Assembly (NCBI GenBank): GCA_004352715.1 | Contig: SCFE01000006.1 | Location: 2,429,217 to 2,493,216, forward strand | Length of the DNA stretch: 64,000 bases | Origin: Hofstenia miamia | Lineage: Eukaryota; Xenacoelomorpha; Acoela | Reading direction: 5' to 3' | In this document: positions 21,641 to 34,136 of the stretch, one piece after another | How positions within the stretch are numbered: the stretch's first letter is position 1 | Layout of the letters: the number at the start of each line of letters is the position of its first letter | Notes under the pieces: generated by a model | Told to the model about the DNA's origin: nothing | The model's database searches: none | Seen by the model: only the letters and a program-made list of their open reading frames with translations | Translations under genes and position numbers: made by a program

Positions 21641-24600
21641 GCCTATTAAATTTTCGCTAAGAATTCAAATTAAACAAAAAATTATTTATTTTCAATTGTC
21701 AATAACACCTTCAAATCGCAATTTGAAAAATCATCAAAAAAGATAATCGACGATCGAAAGATTTCTTAAAAGCTCAATGGAAAATACTAGAACATTACTG
21801 AGATCAGCACAATCACATAAAGCATTATAATTAAAAATTTCGTTTCAGCTGCAATTCATTGTAAAAATTAAGAAGAATTTCCAACATATTTATAGATATT
21901 TATGAACATATGAATGAATATAAATTTCCTATTTACATTTATAAAAGCATTTGTACGGAAAACTTTTTATAATAATGATTAAGCAATTCCATGTGAACAT
22001 CAATGCCATGCTTCATATATTTTCTTTATGATCTCTCTAGCTCATCATTTTATTTTGATAAAACAAGATAGCTTTTGATTGGAAGGCTAAGAATTGTAAG
22101 AGCAGTGATTATTACATATAACCCATGAAATTGTAAATGTATAATAAGGTTTGTTAATATATCAAAACGGTGGGAAAAGTAATTTATATTTACTACAGCA
22201 GATTGCTATTTTTTAGTTTATTTTTGTAGTTTATAATGGATATTTTTAGTTTTATTGAAACATTACATCAAACAAAGTTTCTTGTTGTTAAAAAAAGTAA
22301 CTTGTAGATCAAACCAAGCTGTGTTAAAAGGATTCCACTATCCAAAGAATAATTTGCTGAATGAGTTCAAAATGGTGAGCAAGGCTTAATTGTTAAGCTA
22401 ATATTATATTTTAGCCAGGTTTTTAAAACTATTTAAAGCTACACTAATGTGTGTTGACGATTGCTAAATTTTTTAATGTATTTGGGCACAAAGCGTTTGA
22501 CAAGCAGCATTTGCGACTGAAATTAACATGATTTCATTGCAAGACTCTATCACTTTATAGTTCTCTGCATCCATAAAATATTGATTGTTTTTATATTGAC
22601 AGTTACTAATGAAAATGAATAAATGTAAATATTCCATTTTAAATGAAATATTTGTATTGATGATGTACTTTGATGTTATTTGTACCTTATTTGAAAAATT
22701 CAATAGAATGTTTCACATGCAAACTCAAAGTAGTTGACTATGCACAAGCTTTCCAATGATTTATTCACAAAGTAACATTAGAATAAATTAAAAGTTACAT
22801 TATTATTTGTTGCTTCATTATTAGTAAATTAGAGTAATTTGTAGACCTAAGAAAAAGAGGTTCTAAGTTTTTTTTGACGTTCATATGTCAAATATCTTTG
22901 TTCTGGCTCAATTGGAGAAAACATTGATAGATGTTTTTACTAGTGAAATGCATTATTATTGCGATAGACTTTTTTCTTATAGATAGTTTTCAGTTGATAA
23001 AACTGAAATTTTTTGCTTTAGAGTTTTTATTTTTTGCGATTACTATTTATTCAAACTTCAGAGTACCCATAAAAATTATATTTACTGTAAACAGGAACAT
23101 TTGTTTGTCCACATTTTTAAACATTTGAAAATTGATTTTTGCAAACACCAACAAGGAAATTTCTGGCCTACTTGGGTAATTGAAATGCAGTTTCAAATTT
23201 ATTTTTCTTAGCCATCCCTATATGTCAATTTAACTTTAATTTCTGAGTCTATATCCTACACTGACAGTCACCCAACTGTTGGATATTTCAAGAAGATGGA
23301 GTAACCCCACATATTGCAAGATTTTCAAAGCAATGAATGATTGGTATTTTTTTTAGTTATTGCAAAGGCCATCCAATTCAGCAACTTTTCTCCGAAAGAA
23401 AATGGGTAGAACATACCAAAACATTACGCTCAAAAATTAAAAAAATGATGGATTTGAAGACAAATTTCATAATTTAAATGAGGTTAAATTTGATCAAGTC
23501 AACTAAAAACAGATTATCAGATGTCATCTAAACTTGGAAAACGAATCAAATAAAAATTACAAGCCTAGAAAGCCAATATTTTTACTTCTTTTTTCGTCAT
23601 ATTTTTGTATCTCTATTTATTTTTTAAACTCTGCGAAAGCAATAATAATTCGAGTCTTAATTTTTTTTTGCGTAGACCTATGCTCATAATTTATTTTTTT
23701 AATAGTGGGTCTCATTTCTTTACCACTGCAAAAAAAATTTTAAATTGCACGTGACACTAATGATGTCTATAGACTTCTTGATTACTATTGGGATCTTGAA
23801 TCCTTATAGTAAACTAGGTTTTACCATGCGTTACTAGAATTAATTTATTTTTCATTTATAAGTATTTTTATGCAGTGAATTATTGAATCATTACATCTAT
23901 GAAGTGTGCTTGCAGTGCAGATAGAGGCATTAGAGACAGTACGTAAGAAACTTTTTGTGATGTCAAAAAATATAAAATGAATATTTATGCAACCGAATAA
24001 TAGTAACAATTCAAATAATATTAAATGAATTAAAATGTGGAATTTTAAAATTTCCTAAGAACGCCAATTAATTTAAATGTTTTTGTAACTTTTAAGGAAG
24101 CACTTACTAAAAAGTTTTGTAGAATTATTGATTTTTACTTTTCTTCAATAGAAAACATGAGAAGTTCAAAAAACTTTTCTCAACTCTAAAAGTTACAATT
24201 CTTTGTAAGTGTAGCATTTTTGCATTTATGAATATTATTCCCTCATTGCATGCATTTTTGTATCTGAAAAATGCCAAGGCTATCGTAACAATAAAACTGT
24301 TGAATAGTTATAAGGCTGATTCTCAAAGCCAAGATTAGTAGACGTTTTACACTTTGCCATTTTTCCATCATAAATTTCAACTGTAATTAACTTTCCGAAA
24401 CGATTCAATTGTTGACATTCTGAAATTTAACAAAAATCACAACTTTGACATCTAAAGAAATGTTTAAAAAACATTTTGCGTAATTTGTGAAATCAAATGG
24501 TTTTTAAGAAAACTATTGAATGATATCTATTTTAAGCTTTCATGGATTGTAAGAAATTTTTATCATGCCTGAAAGAGTATGGTGTTGACAAATGAATTGC

Positions 24601-24921
24601 GCTTGCATATAGTGAAGCATTTTTTTCGGATTGCACCCTGAAGAAGAAGTCATCATTTCATTCCTATAAAGTGGCAGTTCTTCATCACCTTAGATGATTC
24701 CGAATGACGGCTTCTTTTTTGCAAATAGTCTTAGGATTTCATATTAAAAACATAATGGAACTGAATTTTTTGTAAATTCTCAAAACGAATTTAAAGAAAA
24801 GCTTCTGCACGACTAAAAGGTAACTGTTTGATGTATAATCTCTTGCGAACGTATCGTTGGTTCCATTTTCTCCATTGGAGTCATTAATTCAAAAAGATAG
24901 TAGAGACACATAATCTAACCA
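21641..24921. other. Non-coding AT-rich stretch
   Basis: No supported gene except a faint transposase trace at 23285-23470. A minus-strand 76-codon frame (22473-22703) and a plus-strand 65-codon frame (22931-23128) have no recognisable motif and are likely chance. Confidence 0.5.
23285..23470 (+). pseudogene. Possible Tc1/mariner transposase scrap
   Basis: One frame reads FQEDGVTPHIARFSKQ (about 23287-23334) before a stop. This resembles the second catalytic Asp block (QQDGATPHxA) of Tc1/mariner transposases. The following sequence (FSYCKGHPIQQLF and ERKWVEHTKTL) does not clearly match the family, and the SPDLxPxE/D block is absent. The fragment is short, so the call is weak. Confidence 0.3.
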
Positions 24922-25274
24922 CTAACTTCCCAATATCTGTGACAGGAACTTTGAAAAGTTTCTCTCCTGCAGGATAACACAATCTGCTACATTGCTGTAG
25001 TCACAATGCTGCTTCTTCAGAGGTCTTTCAAAACTACGCAATCTCGTGAAGACTGTGGTCTGTTCGGTCATCTGACTTGACCCTAGCTGAATTTTTCCTA
25101 TGGGCGCTCCGAAAGAAAAGTTTTTCTTCATGAATCCACACGTCGTTCTGGAGATTAAAGAAGCGAACATGCAAAAATGCTTGAAAGTTTCGACAGCGGA
25201 CATTTCCACAATCATTTTTCATGTTCTGCTAAATAAATTTTTCTGCCATTTTACTGCACAGTGACTTTTCGTAC

Positions 25275-25278
<4 letters not shown>
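24922..25278 (-). other. Unrecognised minus-strand frame beside a terminal-repeat-like sequence
   Basis: A 97-codon frame (24922-25215, minus) begins MIVEMSAVETFKHF, is Phe- and Cys-rich, and has no motif I recognise. Just upstream of it on the minus strand, 25254-25278 reads GGGTGTACGAAAAGTCACTG (start), like the termini of some Tc1/mariner-type elements. It abuts a TA array at the expected TA target. The frame could belong to such an element, but the partner terminus and DDE motifs were not found. Confidence 0.3.
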
Positions 25279-25309
<31 letters not shown>

Positions 25310-25478
25310 NNNNNNNNNNNNNNNNNNNNNNNNNNNNNNNNNNNNNNNNNNNNNNNNNNNNNNNNNNNNNNNNNNNNNNNNNNNNNNNNNNNNNNNNNNN
25401 NNNNNNNNNNNNNNNNNNNNNNNNNNNNNNNNNNNNNNNNNNNNNNNNNNNNNNNNNNNNNNNNNNNNNNNNNNNNNN

Positions 25479-25507
<29 letters not shown>
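25279..25507. repeat. TA microsatellite with an assembly gap
   Basis: TA units on both sides of 169 N (25310-25478). The true array length is unknown. The left side directly abuts the terminal-repeat-like sequence ending at 25278. Confidence 0.9.
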
Positions 25508-25511
<4 letters not shown>

Positions 25512-27314
25512 TTACTACAAGCATAATAATTATTGTCAATTTAATCATATTAATGATGGTTCCAATATGATTTCAATGACAAATCTATTCGCACAAATAC
25601 AAGTAAGCTACTCTGTAAAACTTCCAAAATACGTTAAGTGATGCATATAATATACAGTACAATGGATTGATGCAAAAATTCATATAGCTATATATTCTAC
25701 CCTAAAATGAAATGAGAAATATTGCCTTTTGATAAAACGCATACATAAAAATGTCAATTTTAGTAAATTGAAATTTCTCAATATGCATTTGAAAATAATC
25801 GAGTGTACTGGAATATTTTTAATAATCTGCTAGAAATTGAATCAAGATTTTCAAAGTGGCCATTGCATTTGTGTTTACTTTTATTCGAGTTTTTCTTTTG
25901 ACCAATAAAAATATTCCTTGTTCGATTCGTACTAAATTCTTAGTGCTTGAGAGAGCAATTATAACTCCCTTTATATGAATGTTTGGCAATAATACCTTAG
26001 CAATGGATTCTAAGTGTGTCAACTTAGAATTTATTACAGGAATTCAAGTTTTTCCGGTTTCATTTTCATACTAAAAATATCACACGTGTTTTTATATTTT
26101 AGACAACAGCAAAACATTCTCTTGGAGCAATATGATTTTTGTTAATAGTGTTGTGAACGTGCCTCTGCAAATCCTGACATCTTCAAAATTATACAGTCTC
26201 GCTCCGAAGTATTGCAACACTTTTAAATTCTTATCTTATTTATTGTAGGCCTACATTCTCCATTTACTTTTGCAAGAGTGAGAAACAAAAGCAGCAATAT
26301 TGCCAACACTGTCAAAAAGCACAAGAAAAATTATGTTATCGCCAGATCACCATCCCAATCCGAGACAATTTGAAATCAGATAACACAGTCTACACAATTA
26401 TTAAGCAAAAATTGCTTAAAATCTAAAATTCAAATTCTTCTTGACACCACTTGTCACCGCATCACAGCTTTACCGGGTCATGATTCATGATTCTGTTGCA
26501 CCCCTGGTGCCCAGATATCACATCATACAAGACAATCGAAGGTGATAGTTCTGCTACACGAGGCGAACCATATGGTTACGCGTAGGTTTAATATATTTTG
26601 TATAATTTCAATTTGTTACGATGAATTTACTAACTGTCCTATACTTTCATTCCAGCTTATCAGCTAGTCAACTCTAAATTTTCAACTAAAAATGTCTGTA
26701 ATTCAATAGGCATGTTGCCATTAAAATGTAAACTAGTTGAATAAGCTTGCGTTAAATGTATCTAGAGCATTATCGCTGCTAAGCCCCGAAATATTAAAAA
26801 ATGTATAGCTAAAATTTTAAGACTCAATGCTTATTGGGGATAGAATAGAGTCGTTTTATTTAACGCTGACCTATCTTAAACTCGTTCAACCTGAATCTAC
26901 AATATTTATTGGATTGATCATGATCAAATAGTATTCAATTTTATCTTCAAACCACATCAATAATCTCCAGTGACCAGAAATAGTAAGATATGTCTGAGGA
27001 TGAATCACAATTAGAAATGAATATGGGCAGGGCTGGGCAATGCCGATATTTAAAAAACTGACTATATTGCATAACAGTGTATGCAAATAAACGTAACAAA
27101 TACAGTTACTGTATTGCTGTCTAATTTATAAACAATGCCCTGAAAATTAAAATTAAAATTTTGAAATTTTACAATAGACCTCTACCACACCCAACTTTAG
27201 TCTATTGTGCCGAAAAATTAAAGAATTTTTTTCTGACAAGCATCATAAAATGGTCAAATTCGTATTGATTCAAATGAGGGCCCTATTGTATCTATATTCT
27301 ATATATACTTTCTC

Positions 27315-27354
<40 letters not shown>

Positions 27355-28709
27355 GCTCTCGCTCCACACTCTCCCCTTCTTTACTATTAAAATAATATGT
27401 TTGAAACGGCTAATTATATTTCCTTGCCTATTGCAAGTTGATAATAACTACTCAAATTATTAAATTTTTGTTTAATATATAGATGATATTTACACCTACC
27501 GCAAAACAAATTAGTACAATAAAGACATATTTTTTTAGATTACTAAAACCAATTTCAATATACAACAAAGCTTGTTGTGTGCAGACTTTATGTTGCCTCT
27601 TCCATTATTGTATTTGTTTTTCTTTATTGGGAATCTTTTGTGATGATGATGAAAATAGAATGCAATTATCTGAATGAGAATTCAAATAACTTTAAGGAAG
27701 TACTTGATCCCCCCCTGCAATTTCAGCTATTAATGGTAATATTTCGATACACAAAATAATGGAAGCTATTGAACTTAATCTATATTCTAAGCTCTTAAGC
27801 ATGAATTTCATTTTTGATGGGATATGTTAATATATTGAAAAAAATGCTTAAATATTAAACAGAAAATTATTTTCACCTCTAATATGCATTTATAATAACA
27901 TTCTTGCTTGCTATTAATGTGCTTTCTAAATAAAATCAGTGCTACAAGTACCTCACTGTGTAATCTAGCAGACATTTTAATGGGTCATAGGTGAAATAGG
28001 TAATTGATCAACACGCCAAACCGACATTGGTCAAATCAGTCACTAACAAACTATTACAAATGACTGTATGCTCATTCCACCACTTTGTAATTTCATTATT
28101 TTAATATTTCTACTGTATGTTTTTGGACTGGAATGCTTATTTACCCATCTAAATTATGCTTAAACCTCATTTGAATATAAGTTTACGTTGAGAAATATAC
28201 ATCATTTCAAAGATTAAATGAGTTGTAGAGTACAATTTTTCAAATTTCAGAAGTGAATGGTTTTTCTAAACAAACAGTAAAATGAATACCAGATTCATGT
28301 TCTACGCATAAAAGTTCCAAATTTGGACTGAGTCCGATTTCAAATCGTGATTTTTGACACACCTATATATATATAATATTTGATATTCAACATTGTCGAT
28401 TCTTCACTCTTCGGTGTCAGTAAAAATAACCCATTAGCATCTTTGATTGGTAGAATATATGGGGCAATAATCCTTAAATTGATACTATTTAATCAATTGT
28501 AAACCTTAATAAGTGGTTTGATTCTTTTTAATTCGTCATAAAAAAGCAATACGTTGATAGAAATTTGCTATTCAGAAATATTTCGCATTTCAAAATTTTA
28601 TGAATATTAAATTTATTTTGTCTAAAATGAATAGACTTTTAATAACAATGTAAGTCAATTTCCAATACTTGCGTCTTGTGAGGCCACAGAGAGATTTCAA
28701 AGAAACGAC
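25508..28709. other. Non-coding stretch
   Basis: No gene is supported. A less AT-rich part lies at about 26150-26590 with no recognised domain. A hAT-like left terminus CAGGGCTGGGCAATGCCG starts at about 27030 without a partner. A CT microsatellite lies at 27317-27365. Confidence 0.45.
27317..27365. repeat. CT microsatellite
   Basis: CT dinucleotide repeat with a few TTTC and CTCG interruptions. Confidence 0.9.
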
Positions 28710-28950
28710 TTCAAAATTTTATTAATGAAACAACTTGAATGACATGTTTCATAACTTAGGACAGCAAATAGACAAAAATCTTTCTTTTAAGAATTTCATT
28801 ACTACGAAAATAAAATCAATTCCTACTTGTGTGCAGTGCGTGAGGAGCATATGTGAACAAAAGAAAGAGTTAATAAGCTTGCGTTTGTTTAGTAATATAA
28901 ATCAAATGCAGCATGCTACAAAAATAGAATGCATTCCTTTAACTTATTAG
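28710..28950 (+). pseudogene. Fragment of the copy A/B non-LTR family (copy C)
   Basis: A 71-codon frame from 28735 contains NLGQQIDKNLSFKNFITTKI, then KSIPTCVQCVRSICEQ. This lines up with the thumb of the element at 55560-58330 (YLGIEIDNDFSFKKF, then TSKVKSMSAGVQCLRQLRNF) and with copy A near 14240-14330. Only this short piece of the reverse transcriptase C-terminal side is recognisable. No 3' tail is seen. Confidence 0.75.
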
Positions 28951-29670
28951 CGATGTATAAAACTAAAACACATAAAGATTTTTTGCAAATTTTATATGTT
29001 AAATATGCCATTAACCATACCCAACTGTCTACGTAACTGAGATCTATTAGTGTAATTATTCACTTGAGCACAATATCATTAAACACATGGTTACCTATAA
29101 TTATGCTTAGTAGAAAATTTAGCAAACACATTTATAATCGGAAATAAGTGATTGAATAAATTGAAAAATCCCACTAGTAAATTGAATTTATAAATTTTGA
29201 TTAAATTAATAATTTTCTAAGGTTGATCCAAATGCCAATTCAAAACTGCTTCTCCTAAGTTAAATTGAATGGACAAATGAACTACCTACCAGGATAAAAT
29301 TTTAAATTTTCATTTAGAGAAATAATCATTACGGCCGATGAAGATACATAGCATGAAAACATTCGTAGTTTTAAATGTTGACAATGACGAACAAAAAATT
29401 TCCTAATCAAGGTAAAAGAAAAACACGATGAGTTTATGTAGCATATCACCATTACATATGACATTTCTGATGTTTTCAACTTGCTTTAATTAAAAATATT
29501 TAAAAGAGCAATAAATACAAAATACACCTTTCTTTTCCGGTAACGCATACTTGTTAAATCTAATATTTTTGTCCTTTTTCATATTATATTCATTACAGCT
29601 GCTTTGCAAATGCGATTGAATAGCTTGTTCAAAAACTGCTTAGTGATAGATCAAGGCTAATCAGAACATG
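28951..29670. other. Non-coding AT-rich stretch
   Basis: No supported gene. It may include decayed 3' sequence of copy C at the left end. Confidence 0.5.
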
Positions 29671-30060
29671 ATGTAATAATAATAATAATAATAAAGATTT
29701 ATTATCCATCTATAGACACTAAACATTAGCATAAAAGAATACATATTACACAAATAATGTTCATAAAGCCCTCTGCAGAAATGACAAACATATTGCATAT
29801 TTCTTGCAATGTTTTATTAATAGAATAGTCAAAGTTAATTAAAAAACTTTTGTTGGAAGATATCTCTTAATGGTGTTTTTACGTGTTTCAATGATCGGTA
29901 TAAATTTATGGAAGTATTTTGATTTATATAATTGCAAGAATAGTTATTCTATTTACATAAAAAGATCTGGTTGATTATTTTCTTATATCCTTTTATTTGA
30001 AGATTGTAAGGTTAAAAGAACGAAGACGGTAGTCTGTTGGTAGATATTGTGATATTATTT
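29671..30060 (-). mobile_element. Possible minus-strand retrotransposon 3' end
   Basis: Read on the minus strand, the segment ends AATAAATCTTTATTATTATT, with further ATT units, at about 29694-29673. An AATAAA signal followed by a short-unit simple tail is typical of non-LTR element 3' ends. Upstream on the same strand, short peptides such as NTIKRYLPTKVF recall the degenerate C-terminal tails of such reverse transcriptases. Stops are frequent and no catalytic motif is present, so this rests mainly on the tail. Confidence 0.35.
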
Positions 30061-30480
30061 TTTATAGTTCCAAATCATATTGGTCATTTAATAGCTTATT
30101 TAAATAGATTAAATCAACTAACTGAAAATAGTAAAGTATACTAAGTTTTGAGAAGTCTTTTCAAACAAATCACAAATTTAATTTTATTCTTTAATAAAAT
30201 TAAAATCATAAAATTTTGAAAAGTAAGTTTATTAGTTTGTAGGAAAACATAAATTTCCATGAATAAAGTAGTTTCTATCGCATAAAGTTGAGAAACCATG
30301 TAAATGAAGAATTAAATTTTCAGGAATTATATTAAGAAACCATGTTATGTGAAAAGGTGGACTTCATTAATTGCAAACCTATTGTATATCAATATCACCT
30401 AATTTTCAAACTTAAATGGCGCAATGCAGACGTCTATAAATATATAATATAATTGTTTTATACAAAATTAAGCAACACCA

Positions 30481-31235
30481 TCATCTGATTAATGTTAGCT
30501 GTGAATGGATATTTCTCAATATAGCGTTTGTTTTCTTCCAATTATAAATATTGTTCGATAAGAAAGAGGAGTTCTCCTTAGTGAGATGAAGGAAAAATAT
30601 CAATTTTTGTTGAGCATTCAATTTTCTAATTCTAACATTTTTATCACAAATAAACAATTTAACTATATCAAAGAGCAAATGTAATTTCTAGACAATTCAA
30701 AATGAATATTTTGAGCAGATTTTGAAATACATCTACTTGAAGTTTATCTAATTTTCTGCAGGATAGAATATATTATTGATATAAATTAATAAAAAACACA
30801 TTTTCAACCAATATTAAATTTATATTATTGATGTAAATTAATCCTAAACAAGGAAGTGTTGTTTAAAATTTTGAAGTTGTGTATAAAAAATTTAAACAAA
30901 TAATACCGATGTCTCAAATCTGAAAATATCTCTGGGTAGAGAATAGTCGTTGTGATTTTGCGCATAGCGCGCAGTTGCGGTGTGTGGTTGCAGCCATGAA
31001 CTTGGACCACTTTATTATCTGAACAATAGGTATGAAAAAATTTAAACGTTTTTCTAAAAATCAGATTATCCGACACTGTATTACTACTTCGGACGAACGA
31101 ATAATATTTATCACAATTTACACAGTAACAGGGTATCACACTTATCCAAAGATGATTCACAAATCGCAAATTTCTTAATAGTTTTGCAGGAATGGTAAAA
31201 TATTCGAACAAAACAGTTTGTGACTTTAAATGCAA
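30481..31235 (-). pseudogene. Unrecognised degenerate minus-strand coding region
   Basis: Two minus-strand frames, 30825-31235 (136 codons) and 30481-30678 (65 codons), look protein-like. The larger one contains VLFEYFTIPAKLLRNLRFVN, then HLWISVIPCYCVNCDKYYSF and VHGCNHTPQLRAMRKITTT. It is rich in Cys, His, Trp and Pro compared with neighbouring noise. The beginning is faintly like an F-box (PxxLxxxLRxVNxxW), which would suggest a decayed F-box or repeat-family gene. I am not confident of this. Between the frames, stops are common. No splice sites were assigned. Confidence 0.35.
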
Positions 31236-31747
31236 AATTTGTTGTTTGAGGCTCTAAGAACTTGAGGCTATTGCAGAATTATAGATTTGAAAATTTCTAA
31301 TATTTTTTGATATATTATGGTATATGAAAAACCGGTAGTTCCGAACGAAGGGTACATATGAGTGCTTTGTAAATATAAGTTAATGTAAAGTTCCTTTAAA
31401 AAATTTTAAACACTCATAACACGACCAAATATGAATAACCAATATCGGAAAACCTGCGGACTTTGAGCATCGGCTGCTCGTCAGGGATTGGGTGATCTAT
31501 CTACAGAAAAATATATAGGTCTTATGGGACTTAGGTCTTCTGGAAGAACTTAAACATTTTTTAGACATCGGAATGGAAGACTTCCTATATTTTAATGATC
31601 GATTGTAAAATGTCCAATAATGATATTAGTTTGTATTGTCGAATGTACAAGATTTCGATTGAGCTTTAATTGATTTCATTCCAAAGAGATTTTCGGAATC
31701 TCATTTGCAAGAATTCAAAAAGTGTAGTGATAGGTGACTTCGTTAAA
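31236..31747. other. Stretch without recognised features
   Basis: AT-rich with a slightly GC-richer piece at 31440-31560. No open frame or repeat structure was identified. Confidence 0.45.
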
Positions 31748-31912
31748 AGCCCCGTTGACAGGATAAGTTTCCCTTATTCTTAACTGCAAAACTTACCAAC
31801 ATTTTCTGAGTTCGTAAGTTTTCCCTTACGGGAGCTAATTTGCACAAACACCATAAGTTTTCCCTTATATAAGTGAAAGTCATAAAGGAAAACTTATCGT
31901 GTAAATGGGGCT
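31748..31912. mobile_element. Fold-back MITE
   Basis: The termini are inverted. The left begins AGCCCCGTTGACAGGATAAG; the right, read in reverse complement, begins AGCCCCATTTACACGATAAG. The match continues into TTT(C/T)CC for about 30 bases with a few mismatches. The interior repeats TAAGTTTTCCCTTA three times (about 31764, 31826 and 31851) in the same sense as the left arm. There is no coding capacity. A target duplication is not clear. Confidence 0.65.
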
Positions 31913-32833
31913 AATTCTAAATTTTAACGGCAAGCACACATTTATAAACTTGATTTTGAATAACCCAAATTTCCACAGTCTTTTATCCGTTGCTTGTGAA
32001 ATTTAGTGGATTACCTTGTTATACAATAATTTTGAAATAATAACCTCATGTGATCATTGTGAGTTAAATAATTGCGATTATAACAGTAATTTTATAAATT
32101 TGATGTTGCAAACGCACCAGGTGGTAATGTACCTTTGTTACGGAAATGACTAAACAAGTTTCTAAGTTAGGTTTCTTTTTCGTTATCAAAGCTGTAATTA
32201 ATAAGCTATTAGAATAGTGTCATACACCTCCTGAGTTGGTGCCAGTTAATTTATTGGGAATATATACTAAAATTACGATCTTCTCGTATAGCAAAGGTAA
32301 AACTTAAATGACAATAATTTATAGCTTCGGAAATATAAATTTCTAATATATCATTGTTTTCAAGCGGTGAGTTACTAAAATAAATTAATGAGACACTCCA
32401 TAAGTGAAATATTACCATCTGCATATTCCATTCAAGGCGCTTATAATAAGAACCAACCGCTGGTAAAAGCTATTTCAGAAAAGGACTTTTATATGTTTGT
32501 AAAAGACAAATCTTAATATATATATATATATATAATTTGCATTTCACACACCACAATAAAATAACATAAACATACTACATGAGAAAACAATTTCTATAAA
32601 CTACTAAGAAATCGGCGAAGTAATATATGTGAAGGAAAGATAATCTATTAAAAATACAACGAAGTATGTTAACATTAAAGAAATTTTGGAAGTGCTTTCA
32701 ATGCTAATTTATAAAGTGTAGTGATTGAAAATAGATTACCGCAGTATTGTTACATTTACGATGTTCTAAAATCGAAACCGATCTATTATAATGGCAAGCA
32801 GAAATTAATATAAAGCAAAGTATAAATTACATT

Positions 32834-32874
<41 letters not shown>

Positions 32875-33109
32875 TTATTATCTATGTGTGTACGGGTGGG
32901 TGCACATCGTTATCGGTTGCAGGTGATCTCTGCATTTCACACTTAGTGTACTTTTTAAAACATAAATAGAAATAAAATATTGACATATAATATGCATGGA
33001 TGTTGTAAATTTTTTAATGCATATATATATATATATATATATATGTATTTATATATATATATAAATATATAACAATGAGAAACTCAATTCTTGCTCTTCC
33101 TGTAATTAC
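31913..33109. other. Non-coding stretch with TA arrays
   Basis: TA-rich arrays lie at about 32516-32534, 32838-32876 and 33021-33070. No gene is supported. Confidence 0.55.
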
Positions 33110-33267
33110 CAGCTCCCTGATGAAATCACATATGGCTCTCGTATTATTCGTAGGGTAACTTAAGATTAACTTGTGGGTTTCACGATCCAAAGTAAGGTTG
33201 ACAACGAGTTGCAGCCCAAATGACTCGCGATCCAAACGATCCGTTGGCAGCTCTGATCCAACGTAAC
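33110..33267 (-). CDS. Candidate internal exon of an unidentified gene
   Basis: On the minus strand an acceptor-like ttgttccacttcag precedes 158 bp of open sequence. It ends at a donor-like CTG|GTAATT. In frame it encodes 52 residues starting YVGSELPTDRLDRESFGLQL and ending AICDFIREL. The frame stays open past the donor into a TA array. Composition is markedly less AT-rich than the flanks and the peptide is well mixed in charged and hydrophobic residues. LDRE occurs twice, which is reminiscent of cadherin repeats, but no complete domain is visible and I do not assign one. The opposite strand also has a 34-codon frame here ending DSFTDVT, so the coding strand is not certain. Confidence 0.4.
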
Positions 33268-34136
33268 CTGAAGTGGAACAAATTAGACTCCTTCACCGAC
33301 GTCACTTAAAATGTCTTAGAATTTAGGGGAAAAATTTCACTACACTTGAGACATTCGCGCCTTAATTTCACTTAGTTGTTCAACTGAACGCTAATTACAC
33401 ACAACTTAAAAAGCTCCGAAAAAGAAAGCTACAGGATCTTTATTTGGAATGACATAAAATGAAATTTGATACAAATCTCTTTCTCATCGTTAGTTTATCA
33501 TAGATTTCTTTCAGCTGAAAATATAAAAAATTCGAAGTTTATCGAATGTACATGTATCCACAATAAATAATTCTGCAGAAATAGCATATAATCGGTTCTT
33601 CCCGAACGCCGCCATTAACTTTAAGTTAAAAATATGCAGATTGTATAAGCGCATCTGCCATGACACAATAATTTTGTCCTCTCCACATACGTTATCAATT
33701 CATTTAACAAACATAATTTAAATACAAATATCAAATAAGCATTTGGGCATTCTAAAATATACCTTAACCCCGAAATTAGTGAGAAGTCAACATATACAAT
33801 GTTTAGACCCGAGGATTTACGGTAATTCTTACTAATGCATTTAGTAGATATATAAATATATATACCACATATTAGCTTTATTGAATTTATCATTCTAGTT
33901 CAAAGAGATATTTTGGCTCTTAATCGAGAATAGGTGTCACGCCATAATCCTACATGCATGATTCCATTCGCAGTGCATTCGAATATGTGTAAGACTAGTA
34001 TAGCTAAACTAACTTTTCTCTCGAAAAGGTGAGTACGTTAAATTGATGTGTTTAAGAAAAACAGAACATTTTATAACATACATAAAAACATTTACTAAAT
34101 TAGGCAATTATAGAATATTTAAAATCGAAAAATGAT
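33268..34136. other. Non-coding stretch
   Basis: No supported gene. A minus-strand 90-codon frame at 33621-33893 is AT-rich and unrecognised. Confidence 0.45.

Noticed and set aside
23285-23470. Full mariner element around the QEDG fragment
   Set aside because: Only one catalytic block is recognisable; flanking blocks and termini are absent, so only a weak fragment is listed.
25219-25641. Open frames running through TA repeats and N
   Set aside because: They encode only alternating Tyr and Ile from the microsatellite plus unknown bases; the same applies to frames at 47358-47762.
27030-27190. hAT-like element starting CAGGGCTGGGCAA
   Set aside because: No matching right terminus or 8-bp duplication found.
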